Shown: positions 32,931 to 41,338 of the stretch, one piece after another
Layout: the number at the start of each line of letters is the position of its first letter
How positions within the stretch are numbered: position 1 is the stretch's first letter
Source of the DNA: CAZICM01 sp964537685
GTDB lineage: Bacteria; Myxococcota_A; Polyangia; Polyangiales; Polyangiaceae
DNA length: 64,000 nucleotides
Reading direction: 5' to 3'
Assembly: GCA_964537685.1 (NCBI GenBank)
Contig: CAZICM010000016.1
Location: 62,001-126,000 of the forward strand
The notes under the pieces: generated by a model
Told to the model about the DNA's origin: nothing
What the model saw: the letters and a program-made list of their open reading frames with translations, nothing else
The model's database searches: none
Position numbers and translations under genes: made by a program

Positions 32931-34595
32931 ATGCGCCCGCGAACAACGCCGTCCCCAAGCCGCCCCGCCCTGTGGTGGAACCTCATTCTTGCGTGTTCGC
33001 TTTCGATGAGCGTCGCGGGCCAGGCCGGCGCTGAAATTCCGGCCGGCTCGATGCTTCACGAGTTCATCCCGCCCGACGCGACCGAAGATATTTCCTTTGC
33101 CGCAACGACCCTCGACGGCGATTTACCCGCCGCCATCCAAACCCCGAGCGGCATCGCAACAGCGCCCGATCCTCAAAAGCCGCCGAGCACCGAGCATGTG
33201 TACGGCGGCACGACAACCGACGACAGCCCCGATTCAACCTACGAACCCGATCGCGACACCCGAAGGCCAAACGTCGAACATTATGACGATCCATTCTCAC
33301 CTTCGACGGTGCCCTTTAAGAGGCTTCGCGCTTACGACGCGGTCGATGAAAACTATGTGCTCCGCGTTCACGACACCCGCCTTGTGCCTATCCCGCTGAT
33401 GCTCGGCGGTTCTGTGGGCGCGGGAGACGAGCCATTTTACGGCGATATTTCAGTCGATCTCATTCCCAACCAACCCGTAAGGATTCCAACCGTCGGCCCC
33501 GGCGCGCGCATTCTCAGAATGCACGTCAATCCTGAAAGCGCGGTGCGCGTTCTTCACGACAGCGCAGATAACTGGTTTGTCCGCGGCACATCCCGCACCC
33601 GCGTCCGCCTCGTCGTTCAATTGGCCATTGCGCGCAGCACCTTTGGAAGTTCCTTCAGTCAGAGCGCCGAATGGAGCACCCTCGCCAAACACCTAAACTT
33701 TCAGCGCCATCCAAAACACGAAGAACCATTTAATCGCGTGGCCCAGGCCATCGGCATTTCCCGCTCCATGCGGCCCAGCGAGGTGGTCGCCAAAATGGTC
33801 GAATATTTCAGGTCATTTGAAGCATCCGACAACCCGCCCAGCGGTTCCGGCGATATTTATCTCGACCTCGCGCTCAGCAAAAAAGGCGTGTGCCGCCATC
33901 GCTCATTCGCATTTCTTGTCACGTCACTTTATATCGGATTGCCTGCCCGCATGGTTGTTAATGAAGCGCATGCGTGGGTTGAGGTATTTGACGGCGATAT
34001 TTGGCACCGCATCGATCTGGGCGGCGCCGCATTAAATTTGGAAAGCGAAAACGATCCCCAGCGTCCCCGCTATGTTCCTCCGCCCGATCCTTTTGAATGG
34101 CCTCCCAATTCGGATAGCGGTCAAGGCTTGGCCGATCAAATGCAAGCCCGCCAGCAGCAACAGCAGCAACAGCAGCAGAGTATCGATCCGAATAACCCCA
34201 ACGCCGCGCCGACGGGTGTTCCCAACGCCACAGATCCTCCGCCGCCCGCGTCTGCCCCCGCGTCCGCGTCGTCGTCCCCCGTACCGCCGCCGAATGGCGA
34301 GAACACCCGCATCGACGTATCGCCTGTAGAGTCTGAAGCGCGCCGGGGCTTTCCCTTTCATGTGAGGGGCGACGTCAAGTCTGGAGGCGCCGCATGCCCT
34401 TATGTCCGCGTCGATATTCTTCTCGCGGGCGACGATGCCCGAACCCAGCCTGGTGTTGTGGGATCGCTCTCCACCGATGAAAAAGGCCATTATGAAGGCG
34501 CGGTTGTGATTCCCCGCGATTTTGCGCTCGGCGAATACCGTCTCGTTGTACGCACACCCGGCGATTCGCACTGCGCGGCCGGTATTTCTCGATAA
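32931..34595 (+). CDS. Exported transglutaminase-like protein
   Basis: 554 residues from the ATG at 32931 (a GTG six bases earlier is less likely). Signal peptide WNLILACSLSMSVAGQAGA. The transglutaminase-like core carries the triad Cys321 (KKGVCRHRSFAF), His347 (NEAHAWVEV) and Asp362 (HRIDLGGAA). This fold can make or break amide bonds; substrate unknown. After it come an eight-Gln run, a Pro/Ala/Ser-rich linker (about 400-460) and a beta-rich domain (RIDVSPVESEARRGFPFHV ... YVRVDILLAG) resembling an Ig-like carrier. Periplasmic or exported. The Nudix gene starts 4 bp after its stop. Confidence 0.78.
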   Translation: MRPRTTPSPSRPALWWNLILACSLSMSVAGQAGAEIPAGSMLHEFIPPDATEDISFAATTLDGDLPAAIQTPSGIATAPDPQKPPSTEHVYGGTTTDDSPDSTYEPDRDTRRPNVEHYDDPFSPSTVPFKRLRAYDAVDENYVLRVHDTRLVPIPLMLGGSVGAGDEPFYGDISVDLIPNQPVRIPTVGPGARILRMHVNPESAVRVLHDSADNWFVRGTSRTRVRLVVQLAIARSTFGSSFSQSAEWSTLAKHLNFQRHPKHEEPFNRVAQAIGISRSMRPSEVVAKMVEYFRSFEASDNPPSGSGDIYLDLALSKKGVCRHRSFAFLVTSLYIGLPARMVVNEAHAWVEVFDGDIWHRIDLGGAALNLESENDPQRPRYVPPPDPFEWPPNSDSGQGLADQMQARQQQQQQQQQSIDPNNPNAAPTGVPNATDPPPPASAPASASSSPVPPPNGENTRIDVSPVESEARRGFPFHVRGDVKSGGAACPYVRVDILLAGDDARTQPGVVGSLSTDEKGHYEGAVVIPRDFALGEYRLVVRTPGDSHCAAGISR

Positions 34596-34599
34596 TTCT

Positions 34600-35079
34600 A
34601 TGGGATTGCAGCGTACAGGCTCTATATCAAGCGAATCCATTGAAAAAAAACCAACGATTGCGGTGGGAGCCATTATTTTCAAATGGGAATCTCCCGGCAT
34701 AAGCGAAGGCGAGCCGAGCGTCCTCATCATTCGCCGCGGGACGCCGCCCAACCAAGGCCGCTATTCGCTGCCGGGCGGCCGGGTTCAGTGGGGCGAAACA
34801 TTGAGCGGCGCCGTTGTCCGCGAGATATTTGAAGAGACCGGCCTTGTGGTGCGCGCGGGCCCGCTGGTGGAGCTCGTTGAGCTTATCGACACCGGCTTTC
34901 ACTACGTGGTGATGGACTATCTCTGCACCTATGAAAGCGGCGAGCCAAAGGCGGGCGATGATGCGGAGGAAGCGCTGTTTGTAAAGCTATCGCAGCTCGG
35001 TTTGTACGGCGTGAGCGATGCCGTGGCGCGCGTTGTTTCAAAAGCCTGCGTGCTGGCCACCTCTGAAAAACAAGAATGA
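34600..35079 (+). CDS. Nudix hydrolase
   Basis: 159 residues from the ATG at 34600, which follows the transglutaminase-like stop by four bases. Complete Nudix box: GGRVQWGETLSGAVVREIFE followed by ETGL, matching G-x5-E-x7-RE-U-x-EE-x-G-U. It is preceded by IAVGAIIF and VLIIRRG. It hydrolyses a nucleoside diphosphate linked to another group; the ADP-ribose/MutT side of the family is likely, substrate unknown. No signal peptide, so cytoplasmic. Probably co-transcribed with the upstream gene. Confidence 0.9.
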   Translation: MGLQRTGSISSESIEKKPTIAVGAIIFKWESPGISEGEPSVLIIRRGTPPNQGRYSLPGGRVQWGETLSGAVVREIFEETGLVVRAGPLVELVELIDTGFHYVVMDYLCTYESGEPKAGDDAEEALFVKLSQLGLYGVSDAVARVVSKACVLATSEKQE

Positions 35080-35179
35080 TCCCGCGCATGGAACAGAGGC
35101 GCTCAAGCCGTGCTTTCGTTCCCGGGCAAACGGAAAGAGCGTGCTTTCAGACGGGCCTTAACGCTATCTTGTGCGCCTC

Positions 35180-36235
35180 ATGCGAGGCCGTGAATCCCGG
35201 AAAGCTCAGCTTGTTCCCCGGCTGATTTCATTCCTTTCCGCAGCGGCATTTCTGAGTGTGGGGACTCTCGCGCCCCCTGCCCATGCCTGGGTGAACCCGC
35301 GCAAGGACGTGTTCAGCCAGCTCGATCAAAAAACCAAGGCTCAAGTCATTAAACTCGCCGACCAAGCTCAGGAGCGCTACGACCGCGGAGATTATTCAGG
35401 CGCTTTGGAGCTATTTACGCAGGCCGAGAACATCGCGCCTCTTCCCACGGTAGAAATCGCGCTGGCCAAAACGCTGATAAAACTCAAGCGCCTGGCCGAT
35501 GCCGCGGCGATGTACGAAAAGGCGATTGCGGCCGAAGTCAATGCCGAGACACCGGGCACGCTGATTGAAGCCGTTGCCCGCGCCAAGGACGATCTGCACG
35601 AGCTACTGCCCCGGGTTCCGGCGGTGGAGATTATCGCGAAAGCAGGGGTTTCGAAGGTAATCGTGAATGGCCGCCCGCTCAGCGCGCAAGAGCTTTCGGC
35701 CTCGGTTCGCCTGAATCCTGGGCCGCATACGATTGAAGCCGAAGGCGCGGACCCGGTTCGCATTTCGCTCAAAGAAGGCGAGCGGCGCCGGGTGGAAATC
35801 TATCCGCGGCCGGTCAAACACCCGCCCGATTGGAAGTTCGTATCGGGTATTGCCGGTATTTCGCTGAGTGTCATTACGCTGGGGGTGGGTGTTGGCTCAA
35901 CCGTGCGCTATGTGCAGCTCAAAAACGCCTTCGAACCCTATCGCGAGGTTGATCCCTATTCGCGGCAGACGGACATTTGCGCATTTGCCGGGGCGACGCA
36001 GAAAGATCCCATGCTGACCGTCGATAGCACCAATATCACAGAATTGTGCGATGGCATAGGGTTATTTCAAACGATGCAAATCGTGATGTATCCTTTGCAT
36101 TTGGCGACGGCGGCCGCCGGCATCTATTTATTGGTGACGAGTTCCTACTGGGAACAGCCCCAAAAGCCTCGGGTTCAATTGCTTCCCCAAGTATCTCCGC
36201 AGGGGGCGGGATTGGATTTCCGCGTGCATTTTTAA
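35180..36235 (+). CDS. TPR/PEGA-type exported protein, paralogue of the 27904 gene
   Basis: 351 residues from the ATG at 35180 (a GTG nine bases earlier is in frame). Signal peptide LISFLSAAAFLSVGTLAPPAHA. TPR-like helices at about 40-140 (IKLADQAQERYDRGDYSGAL, TVEIALAKTLIKLKRLADAA), a PEGA-like beta part (SKVIVNGRPLSAQELSASVR, GPHTIEAEGADP), then two membrane-like segments (SGIAGISLSVITLGVGVGS and LHLATAAAGIYLLVTSSYW). Order and length match the gene at 27904. Function unknown. Its stop lies one base from that of the convergent cytochrome gene. Confidence 0.7.
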   Translation: MRGRESRKAQLVPRLISFLSAAAFLSVGTLAPPAHAWVNPRKDVFSQLDQKTKAQVIKLADQAQERYDRGDYSGALELFTQAENIAPLPTVEIALAKTLIKLKRLADAAAMYEKAIAAEVNAETPGTLIEAVARAKDDLHELLPRVPAVEIIAKAGVSKVIVNGRPLSAQELSASVRLNPGPHTIEAEGADPVRISLKEGERRRVEIYPRPVKHPPDWKFVSGIAGISLSVITLGVGVGSTVRYVQLKNAFEPYREVDPYSRQTDICAFAGATQKDPMLTVDSTNITELCDGIGLFQTMQIVMYPLHLATAAAGIYLLVTSSYWEQPQKPRVQLLPQVSPQGAGLDFRVHF

Positions 36236-36236
36236 T

Positions 36237-38525
36237 TTAGGGCAGGGCAATACTTTCTTTAACGCTAGCAATAATATAGTCATGGGCATTCCAGCCGCGC
36301 CCGCGGGCCATATCGGCGGATAATGGGCGGTACAGCAGCATGGCTTCCACGGTTGCATTTGAACATCCTTGGGGAAGCGCAAAGGCATGTTCCGTCATTG
36401 CTTCAGATTGAGGAGCAATACGATTATCACTCGCGATATCCACGGCGCGATAATGATGCACGCCTCTTTCTCCATTGGAATCCACGAGCACTTTGGCAAA
36501 GCCATATCCGGCCGCGCCTGCCAGCGCCAAAGATGCCTGGCCATCCACGGGAGGCCATCCAAGCGAATCTCCCACATACACGCGGTCGCCTGCCTGAAGC
36601 AAAACAGAAGTATTTAACAGCAATTTATCTTGATTGATGGCAACGATATCCGCCTGGGCCACGGGCTCAAAAATCTCCATTCCTTTTTGAGCGGGCGTTA
36701 ACATTGGATCGGCGAAATAACCAATACCTTCATAATCATCGAACACCCCGCTTGGCCGTACAATCCTTACGGTTTGGCCTACCTTCGCCTGGGCAGCGGC
36801 GGCGGGCCATATCAATTCCTGTCCAAGCTGAGAAATATCGGCGCCCACACTACCTTCGGCCATGGAGCCGCCTATATCTGGAATGGTCATCCCGCCGCTT
36901 GGCGCAAGCGCCGTTCCGCATGCTTCGGCGCGCACCAAAAGCAGGATTTGCCGCATTGGCTCGCCCGTGGGAAGCGCATGGCCGCAGCCCGTATTTTTTA
37001 CGGCGATGGCCGCGAAGAGCTTTCCCGGCAATACCTGCACACCCATAAATAGCGAAGCTGCCGTGTTGATTAGCCTCGGCGTGCCAACGAGCGGACCCCT
37101 AAAAATATGCGATCGTATTTGTTCGGGCGTACGTAAAAATCCAAATACCATGCCCGCATTGTCCGGATTGGCCACGTCAATCGAGCTATTGAGTCCCCCG
37201 GTCGGCGGCATATGGCAGAATTGGCAATGCGTTCCGGCGGTATTAAACGGCCCCGCCTGCCATTCAGAGAATGTCGAATGCGTCGGCAATCCATTGGGCC
37301 AGCGCGCGGCATCGATTGAATCGCCTGGCAAAAGAGCGTTTTGTTTTTGTTCATGGCACGCGCCGCAATATTCGGCCGTGCTGAATTTGGGCTGATAACT
37401 CCCGCCCATAAAAACCAGCGGCACATCGGGCAGCGGCCCATACATCACCTGCCGCACCATACCCAATGGCCCCTGATCGAGCTTTTCTTTAGGCCGCTGA
37501 AAAATAAGCGCGCCGGCCGTTCCAGGCGCTTTGCTTAAATCGATATCTTTTACATGATGACAAGCATCACAATGGTTTCCATTCTCATAGGATAGGCCCG
37601 TCGCATCGAGTAAATTCCTGCCGCCCGGAGCTCCATCCATGGCCGCGGCGTGACAATCGGCGCACTGTCCAAATGCGTTCGGGCCTTGTCCTGCGGGCAA
37701 ATTGGGATCGTCACATGCCATTGAATTGGCACCGCCGCAGGATGGATTGAGATCGGGCAAAACGCCGCCGCCCCAATAACATTTGCTGGTTGTGGTGGAA
37801 GCCGTGCCTGGGACTTTTCCCAGTCGCCATACACCACCAGCGTTTTCACATGCCATTTGATCGGAATAGGCTCCGCTCACGCCTGCATACAGGTCTTGAA
37901 GCAGCGGATTCTTTGTGGCCTTGGCATGCGCCGAACTCTGAAATTGCTTGGCCAGCGTCATATGGCAATGGCCGCAGTATTGCGTGGAAATATCGGTCTC
38001 CGGTGTGCCCTTGCCGGGATTGCCAAATATATAACCAATATTATCGGGTGGTTCCGCTTTATATAAAATCAATTCAACAGATTCTGTTGGCAATTCAAAA
38101 AATTCAATTCCGGCGGCCCGGTATCCGACCTTGGCCGCGACGACCGTAGGCATGCCTTTGATTTCAGTCGTGAGGGTAATCGCAAATTGCCCATCTGGAC
38201 CGGTGGTAAAGGCGGGTTTTCCTCCGCCCTGCATGACAATCGCGCCTTCGACGGGAGCGCTGCCATCGGTGACCACACCGCTGACCAAAAAACTTTGGGG
38301 CAGTACCGGGCCGCCGCCGCCTTCGCCTCCACCTGCTCCCCCGTTTCCGCCTGTCGAGCTCGAGGTCGTCGCGGCTCCTGCAGCTCCGCCCTGAGAGGCC
38401 GAAGCACCGCTGCTGGACGCAGAAGATCCTGTCTCGGGAACCTCTTCACACGCGGTCCAAAGTGCTGCGAGCAGCGTAAACAAAAGAAGTGGGGAACCCG
38501 CCGCGCGCCCCTCTATGCGAAGCAT
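36237..38525 (-). CDS. Multihaem c-type cytochrome lipoprotein (five CxxCH)
   Basis: 762 residues. The export signal LLLFTLLAALWTAC is followed by a long Ser/Gly/Ala linker. A carboxypeptidase-regulatory-like beta domain (about 80-155: FLVSGVVTDGSAPVEGAIVM) precedes five CxxCH sites: CGHCH (about 182), CADCH (about 288), CDACH (about 319), CGACH (about 388) and CQFCH (about 432). The rest is beta-rich, with a conserved KNTGCGHALPTGEPMR. The layout resembles cytochrome c554/NapC-like surface multihaems. It should carry electrons in the periplasm or at the outer membrane; partner unknown. Close to the redox operon at 39.5-44.7 kb. Confidence 0.82.
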   Translation of the reverse strand: MLRIEGRAAGSPLLLFTLLAALWTACEEVPETGSSASSSGASASQGGAAGAATTSSSTGGNGGAGGGEGGGGPVLPQSFLVSGVVTDGSAPVEGAIVMQGGGKPAFTTGPDGQFAITLTTEIKGMPTVVAAKVGYRAAGIEFFELPTESVELILYKAEPPDNIGYIFGNPGKGTPETDISTQYCGHCHMTLAKQFQSSAHAKATKNPLLQDLYAGVSGAYSDQMACENAGGVWRLGKVPGTASTTTSKCYWGGGVLPDLNPSCGGANSMACDDPNLPAGQGPNAFGQCADCHAAAMDGAPGGRNLLDATGLSYENGNHCDACHHVKDIDLSKAPGTAGALIFQRPKEKLDQGPLGMVRQVMYGPLPDVPLVFMGGSYQPKFSTAEYCGACHEQKQNALLPGDSIDAARWPNGLPTHSTFSEWQAGPFNTAGTHCQFCHMPPTGGLNSSIDVANPDNAGMVFGFLRTPEQIRSHIFRGPLVGTPRLINTAASLFMGVQVLPGKLFAAIAVKNTGCGHALPTGEPMRQILLLVRAEACGTALAPSGGMTIPDIGGSMAEGSVGADISQLGQELIWPAAAAQAKVGQTVRIVRPSGVFDDYEGIGYFADPMLTPAQKGMEIFEPVAQADIVAINQDKLLLNTSVLLQAGDRVYVGDSLGWPPVDGQASLALAGAAGYGFAKVLVDSNGERGVHHYRAVDIASDNRIAPQSEAMTEHAFALPQGCSNATVEAMLLYRPLSADMARGRGWNAHDYIIASVKESIALP

Positions 38526-38655
38526 GATTTCAATTCACCAAGAAGCGGCATCTGCCGCAAGCTTTCCTTTTGCGAAGGTGTACGGGCCCGCCGCGCGCCC
38601 GTATTTGCGAAAGCGATCTCTTTCAGGCTGAACATGGCTTCGAAGCGCTCTTACG

Positions 38656-39420
38656 ATGCGCGGTATGAGCCTGCTCAAGCGCCTTGCGACGCCACTTCAA
38701 GTGCTGATGACGATTGGGATGTACATCGAGCTCTCGCTGGTTGCGGGTGCCGCAGCGACCCCCGGCGTGTATGGGGCGCTTAAAGCTTATGCGTGGATCG
38801 AGCGCCTTGGCGTAAGCGAAATCGTGCGCGTGTTTTCGGTGTGTGTGCTCGTGTTCGCTGCCTTTTTTAGCTATGCGATCACCGTGGTTTTCGTCGTTCC
38901 GCTGATGCGCATTGTGGCGCGCGGAACGCCCGAGGGCCGCTATCCCTATTACTCAGGCAAGGCATTTCAATGGGCGAGCTACAACGCGCTCATTCTGCTG
39001 GTGCGCTACACATGCATCAATTTTCTCCGCGTCACGCCCTTCATCAATCTCTTCCATGCGCTGATGGGGATGCGCATCGGCAAGCGCGTGCAGATCAATA
39101 CGCCTGTTGTCGCCGATTCAAACTTGATTGAGATCGGCGATGACACGGTGATCGGCGGCGATGTGACACTGATCGCTCATTCTGCTGAGCGCGGTGAATT
39201 GGTGGCTCAGCGCGTGCGTATCGGAAGCAATGTCACCGTTGGGCTGATGGCCGTGATCATGCCCGGATGTGAGATTGGCGATGGCGCGGTGATTGCGGCC
39301 AACGCGGTGCTCGGCAAGGGCACGAAAGTTTTGCCTGGAGAGATTTGGGGCGGTGTTCCCGCGCGCAAAATCGGCGAGAAGAAAAAGCGCGAGCCCGATG
39401 CATCGCCGGCCACCAAATAG
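38656..39420 (+). CDS. Membrane-linked hexapeptide-repeat acyltransferase
   Basis: 254 residues. The ATG at 38656 or the one nine bases later could start it. N-terminal half with two or three membrane spans (LQVLMTIGMYIELSLVAGAA, FSVCVLVFAAFFSYAITVVF). The C-terminal half is a left-handed beta-helix: MGMRIGKRVQINTPVVADS, LIEIGDDTVIGGDVTLIAH, RIGSNVTVGLMAVIMPG, EIGDGAVIAANAVLGKGT and PGEIWGGVPARKIG. It resembles the acyltransferase ends of Pls/PosA-type and colanic-acid-type enzymes, likely acetylating a glycan or lipid at the inner membrane. Substrate unknown. Confidence 0.75.
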   Translation: MRGMSLLKRLATPLQVLMTIGMYIELSLVAGAAATPGVYGALKAYAWIERLGVSEIVRVFSVCVLVFAAFFSYAITVVFVVPLMRIVARGTPEGRYPYYSGKAFQWASYNALILLVRYTCINFLRVTPFINLFHALMGMRIGKRVQINTPVVADSNLIEIGDDTVIGGDVTLIAHSAERGELVAQRVRIGSNVTVGLMAVIMPGCEIGDGAVIAANAVLGKGTKVLPGEIWGGVPARKIGEKKKREPDASPATK

Positions 39421-39450
39421 AAAAAGCGCCGGCCCAGAAAGACCGGCGCT
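39421..39450. terminator. Bidirectional intrinsic terminator
   Basis: Perfect 8-bp stem AGCGCCGG (39425-39432) and CCGGCGCT (39443-39450). On the minus strand it is followed by TTTTT, so it ends the tlpA-like transcript; it also lies one base after the acyltransferase stop and can serve that gene. Confidence 0.85.
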
Positions 39451-39483
39451 CTGTTCAATCAGCGCATCTGTTTAAAAGCGCTT

Positions 39484-40071
39484 CTACTTGCCGAGCAGCG
39501 CCTTCACTTCGTCACCGATCTTCGCCTCTTCGCCCGACTCATATCCGGCGTGGATGTGCTTCACGTTGCCATCCTTATCGAGAATGAAGCTCGTGGGCAT
39601 CTTGGGCGGGTTGTACTTCTTCACGGTGCTCTGATCTTTGTCCCAAACGATCTTGAACTTCACGTTCGTCGTCTTGGCGAATTCCTTGAGAGCATCTTCC
39701 TTGACGTCTTCGGGGTTATCGACCGACACGGCGATGACAACGAGATCGCCGCCGAACTGATCCGAAAGCTCTTGATACTTCGGGAACGACTTCTTGCAGG
39801 GCTCGCAGAACGTTGCCCAGAAGTCGACGATCGTCACGCGGCCTTTGGCCTCGGCAATCGTTGCAGGTCCGTCACCGGTCACGGCCGTGGCTGTGATTTC
39901 CGGAGCGGCTTTACCCATCAGATCACCGCCGCTGGAGCCGGCAGCGTCGCCGCCCGTATTGGGGCCGGGACCAGTGCTGCCGCCGCCGCCGCATGCTGAA
40001 AGGGCGAGGGCTAAAGCGATAGAAGCAGTCATCGTGAAGGTATTGCGGAGAAACGACAATCGACTCGACAT
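39484..40071 (-). CDS. TlpA-like thioredoxin-fold lipoprotein
   Basis: 195 residues from the ATG at 40071, set by GGGAGA about ten bases upstream; the longer frame has no support. Export signal ending LALALSACG (lipobox LSAC), then a Gly-rich linker. AlkhpC/TlpA fold: APEITATAVTGDGPATI, IVDFWATFCEPCKKSFPKY with the redox CEPC, AVSVDNPEDV, and the cis-Pro loop KMPTSFILDKDG. It reduces disulfides in the periplasm or supports cytochrome c or metal-site maturation. Divergent from a run of CX4CH, DUF4266 and DUF3570 genes; TlpA-type proteins are known neighbours of DUF4266/DUF3570. Confidence 0.9.
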   Translation of the reverse strand: MSSRLSFLRNTFTMTASIALALALSACGGGGSTGPGPNTGGDAAGSSGGDLMGKAAPEITATAVTGDGPATIAEAKGRVTIVDFWATFCEPCKKSFPKYQELSDQFGGDLVVIAVSVDNPEDVKEDALKEFAKTTNVKFKIVWDKDQSTVKKYNPPKMPTSFILDKDGNVKHIHAGYESGEEAKIGDEVKALLGK

Positions 40072-40116
40072 GGTGCGAGGTCTCCCTGTTCTCGTAACAA
40101 AAAAGGAGGCGCGTCT

Positions 40117-40185
40117 ATGGCGGCGCGCCGAACGGTTTATACAGCGACAGGCCGCGAGCTTATCCCAAGCCCGTCGACTTTGTAG
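40117..40185 (+). CDS. Possible 22-residue leader peptide
   Basis: AAGGAGG (40104-40110), the strongest ribosome site nearby, stands seven bases before an ATG that opens only 22 codons (MAARRTVYTATGRELIPSPS, then TL, stop 40183-40185). It ends about 26 bp before the CX4CH lipoprotein gene, whose own ribosome site is weak. It could be a leader controlling downstream translation. Equally, it may be chance. Confidence 0.3.
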   Translation: MAARRTVYTATGRELIPSPSTL

Positions 40186-40211
40186 CCTGTCGCATGCATG
40201 ATTGCAGTCCC

Positions 40212-40823
40212 ATGAAAGGTGCCTCCCGGTCAAGCTTGGGCCGCCGCTTTTTAGGCCACGCGCTTTCTTGTGCGGTGGTTGTCTTTGCCTTCGCCAGTTG
40301 TGGTGTGGGCGATCAGTTTTGTACGGTCGATTCAAATCCCGCCGACAAAGACGATGATTGTCCTTACGGCCCTCCAGGCGGGCCAAAACCGCCCGCCGGC
40401 GATTGTCCCGATATTATGCCGGGAGATCCTTTCGATTGCATGAGCAATCCGAAAGACTGGGTTCACGATGTTTATCCAATCTTCGATGATCTCTCGCGGG
40501 CGGCGTGCACGGACGGCGGCTGTCACGGCAAATCGCCTGGAGCGCGCGGTGTTTTTCTTCCGCCGGGCGATGCGAAAGCCTCGCTTGAATCCCTTCAAAA
40601 GTATCAGGGCGTCCAGAAATATCCTTATGTGAATGGCGGCAACTCGCTTCACTCCTGGATTCTGTGCAACCTTCGCGATCCGCCGGGCGTGGGTTCGGTG
40701 ATGCCGACGGGCGGATATGTGCTTAGCGACGCGGACTACGCGGTCATCGAGCAATGGGCGCGGTGCGGAATGGTTGAAGACAAAGGCGGAAGCGGCAGCG
40801 GCGGGGCCGGCGGCTCGCCCTAA
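40212..40823 (+). CDS. Lipoprotein with a CX4CH motif, cytochrome-like
   Basis: 203 residues from the ATG at 40212; an ATG at 40194 is in frame and neither has a good ribosome site. Export signal GHALSCAVVVFAFASCG (lipobox FASC). A Pro/Gly/Asp linker leads to a domain around DWVHDVYPIFDDLSRAACTD with CTDGGCHG (C-x4-CH), then VNGGNSLHSWILCNLRDPP and SVMPTGGYVLSDADYAVIEQ. The order PIFD...C...CHG...MP...W resembles the haem c domains of myxobacterial and planctomycete surface proteins, though canonical CxxCH is replaced by CX4CH. Electron transfer is likely, not certain. First gene of the redox run. Confidence 0.65.
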   Translation: MKGASRSSLGRRFLGHALSCAVVVFAFASCGVGDQFCTVDSNPADKDDDCPYGPPGGPKPPAGDCPDIMPGDPFDCMSNPKDWVHDVYPIFDDLSRAACTDGGCHGKSPGARGVFLPPGDAKASLESLQKYQGVQKYPYVNGGNSLHSWILCNLRDPPGVGSVMPTGGYVLSDADYAVIEQWARCGMVEDKGGSGSGGAGGSP

Positions 40824-40922
40824 ACGCACTTGCATCTCTTGCGGACAGCGTCCAACCACAGGTAAGAAATAGAAGCCATCCCTGGAACTCATATGAACGG
40901 GGCACAAGAGCCGAGGCGAGCC

Positions 40923-41213
40923 ATGAACAAGGAAGTACGCGTTACGAAGTGGATTATGCAAAACAGTGTTCATGCCGCGCGCTGCTTTTTCAATGCGCGC
41001 GCGACGCGCTACATCGGCGCATGCCTTGCCGTCATCGCATTGGCCGGAGCCTCGGGATGCGCGCCTGTGCAGCCTTACGAGCGCGGCAAACTGGCGCATC
41101 CCACGATGTCTGCTGCGGACATGGCCGGTTTTGGTGAAGGCCACCTGCGCGCGATTTCAGAAGGCGCGACAGGCGGCAGCGGCGGAACAGGAAGCGGCTG
41201 CGGCTGCAACTGA
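40923..41213 (+). CDS. DUF4266 small lipoprotein with GCGCN tail
   Basis: 96 residues from the ATG at 40923 (GAGGCGAG upstream). Export signal YIGACLAVIALAGASGCAPV with lipobox ASGC. The mature part is DUF4266: APVQPYERGKLAHPTMSAAD, then FGEGHLRAISEGATGG. It ends in a Gly-rich tail closing SGCGCN, as family members do. I know of no established function; the family usually sits before DUF3570, often with TlpA-like and ApbE genes. The Gly/Cys tail could bind metal, be modified, or form a thioether-type product. That is speculation. Confidence 0.85.
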   Translation: MNKEVRVTKWIMQNSVHAARCFFNARATRYIGACLAVIALAGASGCAPVQPYERGKLAHPTMSAADMAGFGEGHLRAISEGATGGSGGTGSGCGCN

Positions 41214-41338
41214 CGGCGCGTAAGATTCAGTCATTTTTAAGCGGCATCTCCGGCGCTTTTCGTCCGCGCCGAAAAGACACAACAAGAGCGTTTGCACAGT
41301 AGTTTTACAAAGTGCGCCTGCTGTATAGTGCGCACCAC

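Noticed and set aside
38497..38600. Fourteen-base repeat CCCGCCGCGCGCCC, twice 90 bp apart
   Set aside because: Pure G/C alternation and only weak similarity outside the 14 bases; chance cannot be excluded in GC-rich DNA.
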